Source: Theocolax elegans (Eukaryota > Arthropoda > Insecta > Hymenoptera > Cerocephalidae). From it: a stretch of 64,000 nucleotides of DNA. The position numbers and the translations under genes are program-made. Shown in pieces: positions 36,084 to 46,512 of this stretch; position 1 is the first letter of the stretch; each line of letters begins with the position of its first letter. The notes under the pieces are model-generated. The model ran no database searches, had not been told where the DNA came from, and saw only the letters and a program-made list of their open reading frames with translations. The DNA is taken from contig CM047426.1 of assembly GCA_026168455.1 (NCBI GenBank), positions 37,077,175-37,141,174 of the forward strand. The letters are read 5' to 3'.

Positions 36084-39000
36084 AATTGCCATCATGCAGC
36101 TGTTCCACGAGCTAAAGCAGCAGTTTCCAGCGCTTCCCGATCACGTCGTCTCCCAATGCATTGCACAGGTATCACCTCCACTCTCTCGTTCACGTGAATC
36201 TTTTTAATTCTTTCGCAAATTTTCCTGTTGCTCGTGCTCGTTGCTATTATTTTTTATTTTCAGCCACGATCTTACAAGTATACATAAGTAAGATTCGGAT
36301 GAAAGTACAATATTATCAATTGCGGATTTTTTATTAATACGCAATTAACTTTGTTTTGAATGCTTCTATGGTTACTCGTCGATGGTTTAATGGGTTTGCA
36401 TGTATAATTACGGTTTTCAATCGATTGACAATCTACAGTGTTATTTTTCTTCCTCGTAATTTATAAGAATCCGTTAAAATATAAGAATTCGTTTAATTAG
36501 TGAAATATTAAAGTGTTTATATATCATTGGTGTTATTTAACCGTTTAGTATCATAGCACATAATAACCTTGTCTAAGTCTATAGTAATGCAGTGTAATCA
36601 AATAGATGCATCATGAATTGTAAATGTGTGGCTCATGTGTTGAGATATTTAATAATTTAACAACCGTGTGAAATTAACACTGTGTGCATAGGTGCGGCGT
36701 ACGTTACATTATAGGTGTGCTCCGGATCTATACACACGTATAATATCTAGGTTTATTTGACATTTCATTTTAACTTTCAGTTGAGTAAAGTTACCTATAA
36801 CTTATTGCTTCACACAACTAAAACTCATTACCAATTTTTTCAATTTTATATTGGTTTTCCTTAATTATATAATTCCAATGTCAAAAATGTATATTTAGTT
36901 ATTCCAGTTAAATGTATGTATTTTATATTATTTAATTATCTTAGGTAATTATTATCTTTTTTTTTTAATAATCTTTTCCTTCGTGCACTTGTGTGCACTT
37001 GCGTTTCTGTATATTTTATTATTTTATAAATAAAAATGATCGATGCCATGTAGTTTATTATTTTAACAACAATATAAAACGTTGTTTATTATACGTTACC
37101 GCGTTGAACGCCAACGAGCGAAGAATTTTGAGTACAAGAATAGGCAGTATGTGGTGACTGAATAGTTAATCCAGTATACAGCTTCTATGAGAGCGTAACT
37201 GAATTACTGAACGTTTATAAAAGAAAAATACGAGGGGTCGGGTTACACGGTCACATACTTACGTCCGGCGCAATCGTGCCCTCTTCTCTATACAAATTTC
37301 TTCACTAAGGGAGACTGGCGATATGTTATACATTTTGTTCAAGAGGTTTTGATTAGTTTCGAATCGAATCGATCGATTAACACGTGGTAACATCGCGACA
37401 ATGACCAATCTATTATTAGATAACCTATATATTACGACATAGTTACTAATATCCGGGAAAATATATGGGAGCCCTGTCAAAAATATACAGCTGTAAAAAT
37501 AACTGGAAATACAGGTGTAAATCCATGTAATAATACAGCTGTATTGGAGTGGATTTGCCTGGATTTATTAACTGGATTTACAGGTGTAAATCCATGTAAT
37601 ATTAAATGGATTTACAGGTGTAAATCATGTAATATTAAATGGATTTTTTAATTTTACAAATGTTTTTTTATTTAGATTAACATACAACCCTGGTGGAAAT
37701 ACGAACAATTTTTTACCGACAAAATAGGAATTTTTTATACTGTACTTCCAATATTCTAGGTATAAAAATTATCTATTTTATTCCTATATGTGTAACGTTT
37801 TTTGGTCCCTAAATATAACATTAAATATGGTCTATTGGGATTCGGCATTTTCTACCTATAAAGTAGTTATAAGTTTGATCTTATATTTTTCAGGCTTATA
37901 AATTACTTAAACGTTATTACGTTATAGTCAGAAACAATATTTTATTAATATACAATAGTTTACCTATCTCATAAATTGAGCAATCAGGATTTTTAAAGCA
38001 TTTTTAAAGAATACAAAAATAATGCAGAAATTAAAAAGTATTTATATATACATAACTCAAAAAAAATTTGAAAAGAATTTCTCTTTCGAAACCTTATTAT
38101 TATTTTTAATTAACTTATATTTATTTTTATATTGTTTTAGTTTATATATTTACACTAATTACATATATTTGACGCAGAAAAACGCTGAAAAAATGTTTGC
38201 CCTAACCGGGAATCGAACCCCGCAACGCACGCACCAAACGCAAACGCTCTATCCACTAAGCTAACGCAACGCTTACATATGCAAATGTTTGGAACTTGTA
38301 TATACAGATCATCCCTGTATTAATATCTTAATAATTGTTATTTATTCTTTGATCTATATACAGAAGATGTTAGGCAGTAAATAACTAATTTAAATAATGA
38401 TGGTCTTACCGATGTCTACCAAAGAGATATCTTCTTCCTTTTTTCTATATTATTATAATTTCTTAAAAGCATATGAATACTTTTATAATACTTATTTATA
38501 CCCTAAAACATAATATATTATTTTGCTACTATGTGTAAAAGGGCATTCTTCTAATATAAATTTATTTAAAAATAAATAAATAAATAATACTAATTTTTAA
38601 ATTCAAACTATTTATTTAAAAATAATATAGAAATTATGTTAATCTAAATAAAAAAACATTTGTAAAATTAAAAAATCCATTTAATATTACATGATTTACA
38701 CCTGTAAATCCATTTAATATTACATGGATTTACACCTGTAAATCCAGTTAATAAATCCAGGCAAATCCACTCCAATACAGCTGTATTATTACATGGATTT
38801 ACACCTGTATTTCCAGTTATTTTTACAGCTGTATATTTTTGACAGGGAGTGACCGGGAGTGACCGGGAGTGACAACAGACGCGAAACCGAGTAAAATAGA
38901 AAAGTATAAGTATGAGATAACGTTCGATAACATTTGATTACAGAACAGGTACAATCGAGAGTCATGTGCGCGAGCCCTCCACGATACTCAGGATTCACGT

Positions 39001-42000
39001 CCACCAGGTGGTTTCCCAGCATTAGGTGGAACCTTAGCAGATTTTCGTACGAATTCCACGTCACGAATGAACGAGACGTCTGGTAGGTCGAGAAAAGCCG
39101 GCCCGGGTCTACGAGCCCATCGACCGGTCTCCCTTGATATCGACTCTACTCCTGGTAGTTCGATACTTCAAGAATCCGAATCTCAACAATCTAGGGTATC
39201 TTCAGCTCCTCCAGCGTGCACCACTCGCCGATTCTTTCAAGATGAAACTCCTGAATCGCAGTTAAACGTCAATCTCGACTGGAATACGGAGTCTGGCGCA
39301 GGTGAGTGAAACCTGTAAATTTCATTTAATTGTTATATATTTTCATTCGCTATATTCGCTGCGCATGCAAACATTTTCAATTGATTCAATTCGGAAAATT
39401 CTTCGGTTTCTATATATATAGCGATAATATGGCGATAATATGGCGATAATATGATTATAATATTAGAGAGAGAGAGTAAAATTTCGTATAACACGAGTAT
39501 ATCAAAACAACCGTTGATATAAAATATGTAACGACTTTTACTAGATATACGTGACAAGATGTGACTCCTTATTTCGGTTAACCTCGATTCAACGTTCGCT
39601 GATTTCTTGATGCTACTAGCACATCAAGTAATCAATTCAGTCAATTGAACACAGTTGAATGTTATACTTACTTATGCCTAATAAAATACGTTGAAATAGT
39701 AAATATATATAAGAATTAAATTGTTTTGGAAAGAGAAATGTATGGAATTGGGTGAAGGGAAGCAGGCGGAAGGGAAGGAAGGTGCAGCCGAGGGACCATG
39801 TGCACATCAACCTCTATTGATGATTGCCCCTCTCGAAGGATCGACACGTGGATTCACCTCGGTCAATCTGACGTTGCGTCCACCCTCCTCGGAGCCACAG
39901 CCCCCGATCGACATAACTTCCCAAGGATCAAGCTTGACCTACTCGAGCTCGTCTTTCGATCCACGTGGCTTTCAAAGCCGTTTGCAAATCAGCATTGGCC
40001 ACGGGAATCAAAGTCACCAGACGTCGGCAACGACAAGGGTCAAACCACCACTCAAATCACCATTCAAATCACCACTCAAACCACCACTCGTTCCTCAAAG
40101 GCCGAATACCCTCGTTACTTTTATGCACAATCCGAGTGCACAATCCGTAGTCACAACCAGACCAACAGGTACATATACGCGTTTATTTCTCTATCACACG
40201 CAGTTACGGTCATTTGATTATTCTTTTTGCGTTTACCAGGATTACCAGCAGGACCACCAAATCAATTGCTTCAATTGCCCCGAGTGATGACGGCGATGAG
40301 TGCTCCAACGACACCATCCAGTCCACCGCAAAAGCTCGCGACTCCCACGGATACCACGTCAACCAGTCTCGGAGCGATTCCTCGTCTACCTGATCCCGGT
40401 CAACCCTCGGCCCAATCATTACCCTCCGAGTATTTCGAAATTTTGAAACAAGGTATACCTATACATAACTCGTTACTTTCAAACTAAGAATAAGATAAAT
40501 CGCAAATGGTAGGGATGTCCCGAACTTCATTTTCAGAATCTCTGAAAACGGAAAATTCATGGCATTCCTCAGATACGATACTTTCCAACTTACAATATTT
40601 ACAATATTTACAAGTTAATTGAAAATATTTTACAGTCGAGGATGAAGTCAAGCCATTAGTTATGGAGCAGCTACTCGCGAAAGACCGAATGGCTAAGATG
40701 GTGGAATCTGAAAGAATAAAGTTAGCAAATCTGAAGAAAGAAGTATATTTTTTAAAAAAATGCGCTGATAAAAAAATCACACCACAAGTAAATTTTTTAT
40801 TTTATTTATAAGTTATTTATAAGTTTATAATTATATTTCATTTTATTTTATTTTATTTTATTTTATTTTATTTATGTAATATTTTATTTTAGTAATATAT
40901 AAGTAAATATATTTATTTTAATTAATAATTAATAAATCTATGCCATCTACATTTCCTCTTTTTATTAATTCATTTTATCATTACACGATTTTAGGAGTAT
41001 GAGAGACAATTGCGAAGTGAAATATATCAGTTGCAATTAGAATGCGATAGATTAGCTGAAGAAGTTGATCGAAAATCTGATAGTCAAGGCAAGTTGTAAC
41101 AAAACATTATATATTACTTCGTTCACCATTCTCGATTTGTCAGCGAGATTTTATATATTTTATAAGCAACTTGATGTCTGCTTTGTCTGCTTCTTTGAGT
41201 TCCTTACAACTTTCAAGATTATATTTTAAATTTATTTTTGCGATCAAATGCAGAAAACTCGAAAAAATAAATAATTTTCATTGTATGTCATTAACACGTA
41301 ATTCACTAAATTATAGTCCCACTTGGCGAAACGAACGAGGAATTTTATCAAGATATTTACACTGGCCAACAATGTGATCCTAGCTCATGTACAATACCAC
41401 CTATTTTACCCAGTGAGCCACTTGCTTGGGAACCTGAACCCGGCAGCAGTGCTCACAATCAAGAAGAATCAGATGGCCCTTCTTGGGTGTGCCTTAGATG
41501 TACATTTGACAATCATCCTTTGTTAAACAAATGTGAACAGTGCGATCTGCCTAGAATTGTCGAAGCTGTCCAAGGTACGAGTATGAACCTACAATTTTCA
41601 AGCGGCACCTTGAGTTTTCCTTCGACGTCGAGATAATTTTTTGATTGTTATCATAATGAATCTTAACTGCATGTTGTGCGCGCGTGCGCCCGCATGTGTG
41701 CGTGCGTACTGTGTCAAACTAAACAATAACACTTTGTGACTGATATTTACTTGATTCAGTCCTTGTCATTCTGTGATATCATCTAAACGAATCAATTTTT
41801 CTAATTAGAGAGCTATTATTAACGATAGTAATTTTGGCGCTACTTCTTTCATTTTGTTTTATATAACAATTCGATTAATGTGCGCAGTGCATTATATTTT
41901 AAGCAATATCTGCATATTTTTAAATCATGATAAATAAAATTGATTTTACAATTAAAATACTAATACTGGTTTTTATATTCCTTACCTTTTTTTTGTTCCC

Positions 42001-42419
42001 TAGTGGAAATTGAGCATTTTCAGCTTTGTTAAAACCATTTATTGGCCAATTATTACAAACTTATTATACATTTTAAGTCAACTGACAAGCTTCTAACCGA
42101 AAAACATATCATAAATACTTTGATTTCTACTAGGACCAACACCAAATTAACAATTATTATTCTTTTTGTAACAAAAATAATTTTATTTTGTTTTCTTATA
42201 TTATAAACTATATTTCTTTACTTAGGCGAAACTCCGGATATTCGAATAAGAGTTACGCATCATCATAATATTTCACCTAAACGTAAGTACTAACGCGTAG
42301 CGTTTATTCATAAACATCTAACTATGGAGTGTATTGTATGATTAAAAAATATCATACAATTTAATCACTCGTTTAACTTTTTTTTATTTACAGGAACTAT
42401 TCACAATTGGGTGGTATAA
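36061..42419 (+). CDS. Tab2: TAK1-binding protein (TAB2/TAB3-like), nine exons
   Basis: TAB2/3 adaptors bind Lys63-linked ubiquitin and bring TAK1 kinase to IMD/TNF/JNK-type signalling complexes in the cytosol. Exons: 36,061-36,168; 38,944-39,301; 39,788-40,168; 40,240-40,452; 40,636-40,787; 40,995-41,088; 41,317-41,574; 42,226-42,282; 42,394-42,419. All phases agree, giving 548 residues. Residues 5-45 form a CUE domain (IMQLFHELKQQFPALPDHVV continuing into NRYNRESCARALHDT). A long Ser/Pro/Thr-rich linker follows, then a coiled coil (about residues 354-434), the PLGETNEEFY segment also found in vertebrate TAB2/3, and an NZF finger at about 492-516 (WVCLRCTFDNHPLLNKCEQC, with the TF pair that contacts ubiquitin). 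Vertebrate TAB2/3 end soon after the NZF; here about 30 residues follow. Exon 6 ends at a GC donor (CAAG|gcaagt). Intron 1 (2.8 kb) carries a foldback transposon. An AATAAA lies at 42,548. Confidence 0.93.
37472..38847. mobile_element. 1.4-kb element with ~200-bp inverted ends in TAB intron 1
   Basis: The left end CCCTGTCAAAAATATACAGC and right end GCTGTATATTTTTGACAGGG are exact inverses, and near-identity continues for about 200 bp into each side. The arms contain repeats of ggatttacaggtgtaaatcc. Inside are AT-rich DNA, a tRNA-like segment (38,200-38,272) and an 80-codon frame (38,022-38,264) that runs through it. No transposase is visible. No clean target duplication is seen; GGGAG on both sides is possible, and the right flank is a gaccgggagt tandem repeat. 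Confidence 0.85.
38199..38273 (-). pseudogene. tRNA-like segment inside the foldback element
   Basis: On the minus strand an A-box-like TAGCTTAGTGGATAGAGC is followed about 30 nt later by a B box GGGGTTCGATTCC. The length (about 75 nt) fits a tRNA. The acceptor arms pair at only about five of seven positions, the T stem has a mismatch and the base after the putative TGG anticodon is T, so a functional tRNA is unlikely. It is probably a tRNA pseudogene or a SINE head carried by the element. Confidence 0.5.
39421..39453. repeat. Three tandem copies of an 11-bp unit
   Basis: The unit gcgataatatg is repeated three times without error in TAB intron 2, right after a short (TA) run and before a gagagag stretch. 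Confidence 0.85.
40839..40874. repeat. (TTTTA)n microsatellite
   Basis: About seven units of the pentanucleotide ttttA in TAB intron 5. Confidence 0.9.
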
Positions 42420-42820
42420 TATGAACTGAACTCTTTAAAAAATTTACAATTTTGTTTTGCACGCACACACACTTATATGTATATATATAATGAAATTGTT
42501 TTTAACTTTAATTAATGTTATACCAACTTTTAAATGACTATGAAATTAATAAAAATTACTAATTAAAATGAACTAAAATTATTTTAAGAATAGAAAAAAG
42601 AAAAAGATTATGTATAGGAAAATATTTAAAGGTTTCGAACAAACATTTTTGATTTTAAAAATACTTAAATTATTATTTTTTAAATATATATATTTATATT
42701 CAATTTTATGAGTTATTTTACAAATACCATTAATAAAATGTTTTTAATTTTTTTATTTCTCATTGACATAGATAATATTTATAAACTTATAGATACTGTG
42801 GAGTAAGTATGCAAACTTTA
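42420..42820. other. Convergent 3' ends of TAB and SYF2
   Basis: A 401-bp spacer between two stop codons on opposite strands. It includes AATAAA at 42,548-42,553 for the plus-strand gene and TTTATT copies that read as AATAAA for the minus-strand gene. The 3' UTRs probably overlap or abut. Confidence 0.6.
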
Positions 42821-44685
42821 TTATATAGCTGTACCACGCTCAAGATTGAGTTTTGTTTCTCTTGTGTGTTCACCATAAAATCGTTCAAGTTTCTGGTTAA
42901 ATTTAGCATTTCTTTCATTAATGTAATCAATATCTGCATCATCATTGTGCATTCTTCTTCTACTGTACTTCTCACGTTTTGAAATTCTACAAAAAATAGT
43001 AATATACTCATTAAGAATGTGTTTAATTTAGAATTTATAAACAAATAATTTTTAATAAATATATACTGTTTTTCTAAATCGGTAACCATTCTGTCGATCG
43101 ACTCCTTTTTATCTTTGTGCAAACCATGTAAAATTGTATTTCTATCTCCATAGAATGCTGAACCAAGTCTCTCTTTTGCCTCCTCATAAGCTTCCATGTT
43201 AGGCTTAATTCCTTTGACAAGTTGTTTGTACTGTCTCACTGTGGCCTGCTCATAATCAGCAAATCCATCATTTGGTGATACTTTTTTTCTTTTACGTGAC
43301 AATCTTTCTGCTTCTATTGCATCAATGTGTAGAAGTTTTGTTCTGTCATAATCTAAGCCCTAAGAATAATAAAATAAAATAAAATAAATTATAAGTAATT
43401 TATTTATTTTGTTTAAGTATATTATCACTTGGTGGTTACATGTAAAAGATGATAAATGTATCAGTTTTCTATAGAGTCAAATTGTCAAAAAAAGAATAAG
43501 TGTTTTCTTCCTTGTGAAATTTTGATGTCTAGGTATCACCTTGTGTAAAACAAACTTAAACAACTCAAAGAAGCAATAAAAAACATATTATACATAAATT
43601 AAATTCTAAAAAATGTGATACTTTTTGTGTTGGATAAACTAAAAGCCAATTTTAATAATTTATGAGTTTGATGTCAATTATAATCATAGTTCTGATTGGA
43701 AACAATACATATTTATTAAATCAACGATTGAACAATGAATAAACAGTATTTACATATCATATACAAAACAAAAAGTCCCTAATTTAATATTGTACATAAA
43801 ATCTAACATGTGTCATTTGTTAAAAAAATGTAAATACTAACAGTAAATTAACAATATATGAAAAAATAAGGAAGTATTGTTTTTGTTAAACAATTTTAAA
43901 TAATAATTAAGTATATTCTGAGATGTTACATTTATTTATTAAAAAATTTATGCAAATTTATGAAAATAATCACAAAATAATCATCATCACAAAGAAGAAA
44001 ACACTCATAATTTCTTTATTTTTTTACATAACTTGACACATAAAAATTAATAAATTCTTTCATATTAGAGTATCATAGTACATAGGCTTTAGTTGTAAGG
44101 TTAACTTTGTTTATTTAATCTTAATAGCTTACTACATACTGTGACTAATTAATCTGACCTAAAAATGCATGCTACTATACATCCAAAATATTAACATTTG
44201 TTTTAAAGGAACAAATTTAGTTTAACAAAATTGTTAGAGTTGCTATTTAACATCCTCTTTTTACAATTAATATTTGTGCTTTTAATAATAGAATATTAAA
44301 CATTTGAGTACACAGGTACTTTTGAAATACTTACTTTATCTTCAGCATCTTTTCTAGCTTTTTCATCATTTAATATCCAATCTGCTTGACGCTTACGTGC
44401 TTCCCAATTCGAAGGTAATTTATTACGTTTATCTTCCTCAACAACTTCTTTATGATTTTGTTGACGTGCTTCATTCTATAATAAAAATCGAATTTTTTAA
44501 TTATAATTACAAGTTTACAATACAGTAGCCCACATAAAGTATGTACTGGGTAATGAAAAACATGATTAAAATAAGGCTAGATCGTTAATATTTACTCTTT
44601 TCATATGAAGGGCCTTTAAACGTTTTAACCTATCTGCATGCTTTTCAGCAGCCGTTTTTGTAGTAGTCGCTATAACTTCACTCAT
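42821..44685 (-). CDS. Syf2: Pre-mRNA-splicing factor SYF2
   Basis: SYF2 is a small nuclear protein of the Prp19/NTC-related part of the active spliceosome. Four exons on the minus strand: 44,596-44,685 (ATG), 44,335-44,475, 43,067-43,359 and 42,821-42,986 (stop TAA). The phases close and give 229 residues, close to the usual metazoan length. The N-terminus ([20 protein letters not shown], followed by [10 protein letters not shown]) is basic. The middle has [13 protein letters not shown] and [10 protein letters not shown]. The C-terminus contains the hallmark segment [20 protein letters not shown] and ends [14 protein letters not shown]. The whole is helical and charged, as in SYF2 bound in spliceosome structures. 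Intron 2 is nearly 1 kb and AT-rich, while the others are short. It converges on the TAB gene and its promoter carries a CRE. Confidence 0.95.
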
Positions 44686-45168
44686 TTTAACAATTAAGAT
44701 TACATTCAATATTCCAAAGATAGAAATATAAAACTACAACGCGCATGTAAATATAATTTTGACAAATATGAAATAACTGAATCAAAGAAGATAGACCTAA
44801 AATCTTCTTTGACTGAATCACAAACTATATAGTGTTGTTGACGTCAGTTGTCGACGTCGTCGTGACGTCGTGTCGTGAGTAAGTCAGACTCAGATGTTTT
44901 GATTTCATACCGGTAGGTAGAGCAATTGTCGTTCCGCGGATAATTACAAAATCGGAGTTCAGGAAAACGTTCTTGTGAGAGAGCACACCGAAATTTTTAT
45001 GAGTAATATATTCGTTACAAATGCACATAGAATATAAAGTATTATTTATAAAAATTATTAATTACATTTTTCTGTGCATCTTCAAATAAAATATAAAGTG
45101 TATTTGAATTCTGAGTTGAAATTACGTGTTTTCCGATTTTCGGGAACACGTGTCACAATAGGTTATAA
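44686..45168. other. SYF2 promoter region up to the LINE
   Basis: Upstream DNA of SYF2 (read on the minus strand). It holds a duplicated ttctttgactgaatca-type segment near 44,780-44,820 and a GACGTC-rich stretch at 44,838-44,880. No gene is seen; the 67-codon frame here is not supported. Confidence 0.5.
44839..44846. promoter_or_regulatory. CRE-type site upstream of SYF2
   Basis: A perfect palindromic TGACGTCA, the CREB/ATF consensus, about 155 bp upstream of the SYF2 start codon. It is followed by two further GACGTC-containing strings (tcgacgtcg, tgacgtcg). The binding factor is inferred from the consensus only. Confidence 0.5.
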
Positions 45169-45780
45169 TGGACGTTGATGATGACGAAGCTAATTGTATG
45201 GGCTTTGAACGAAACAAAAATAAAAGAATTCACGAAGAAGATTCAATCAACATCGAAAGACAACATTAAAACCGACGATAACAATGAATTACATAAAGAA
45301 CACAACTATGTACATAATCATCCTAACAAATTATCGAAAAAAGGATACACTGATACATCTCACAAGCCATTTAGTATTTGGGTAAAATGTAATAATACTA
45401 ATTCAAAACCTATTGAAATTTATAAAATTGGCAAAATATTAAATAATAGATATAACTCTATACAAGAAATTAAAAAAGATGGAAGATTTCAAGCTATTAT
45501 TATCTTCAAAAAATGCGAAGAAGCAAATAGAGCACTTTTTGATTCTATTTTTGAAAAAAATAATTTTATCACGTTTATTCCTGGATTTAAAATGTACAGA
45601 CAAGGTGTAATTAAAGGTATCCCTGTGGATATAACAGAAGAAGAAATAAAAAAATTTATCGAATCAGAAAAAGAAATAATTAAAATAACTAGATTAACAA
45701 AGAAAAATAAAGAATCAACTAATGAAGTTAGAAACACTAGCGGTTTCTATTACAATAAAAAAGAATCAAGAAAACAATAA
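45169..45780 (+). pseudogene. LINE gag-like ORF1 remnant
   Basis: About 200 codons open from 45,175, Lys/Asn/Ile-rich, with an RRM-like or PRE_C2HC-like fold suggested by FSIWVKCNNTNSKPI, GRFQAIIIFKKCEEANRAL and YRQGVIKGIPVDITEEEI, the last typical of insect LINE ORF1. An alternative start at 45,169 (MDVDDDEANCMGFERNKNK) runs into a stop after about 33 codons, so the original frame has shifted. The C2HC knuckles expected downstream are lost. Confidence 0.7.
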
Positions 45781-45799
45781 CAATAATTTAGTATCAATA

Positions 45800-46266
45800 A
45801 CAGAAGAATTAATTATAGTATCAGTATATAGAAATCCAGACAATAATTTATTTAATGATACAGAATGGAACAACTTATTTAATTCTGTATAAAATTTCAA
45901 AAAAATAATTATAGGAGGCGATTTTAACTGCCGTCACGAATCATGGGGATCAAAAAATTCGTGTATAAATGGCCAGCAACTTATAGAAAAATAGATATGT
46001 TGGACCTAATGATTATTAATGAAAAAATAAATACTTACTCAACCATAAGAAATAACCAATTAATAGAGTCGGCAATAGATTTAACAATGACATCTAGCCA
46101 AGTACATAACTCAACATGGAAAAGACTTGAAGACAAAATGTCCAGTGATCATTTCCCTATTGAAATAGAAATCACATTACAAATTGAGAGAGTTCCTTTA
46201 GCATCAACACATAAAATTAATACGAATAAATCTAACTGCATACTGTACAAAAATAAATTAAAATAA
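45800..46266 (+). pseudogene. LINE endonuclease remnant
   Basis: Fragments of an exonuclease-endonuclease-phosphatase domain in more than one frame: VSVYRNPDNN, then IIGGDFNCRHESWG, then a frame with LDLMIINEKINTYSTI and SDHFPIEIEI. Stops and frame changes separate them. The N-terminal catalytic part is missing. Confidence 0.75.
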
Positions 46267-46512
46267 AAATCGGAAAAAGACCAACAATATGAAAATCAAG
46301 AAATAAATAAAAAATATAAAATTTTAAAAAAAGACATATTTGAAAGTATACAAAACCAAAATAAACAATAGAAAAGGAAAGAAGAATAACTTTCGATTTA
46401 AGCAATAATAATAAAGAAAAAAATGATATAAGAAAAAGAATGAAAAGTTTTCCTTCTCCTGCCCCATGGTGGAATTATAGATGTAAAGATTTAAAAAATT
46501 ACTAAAAACTTT

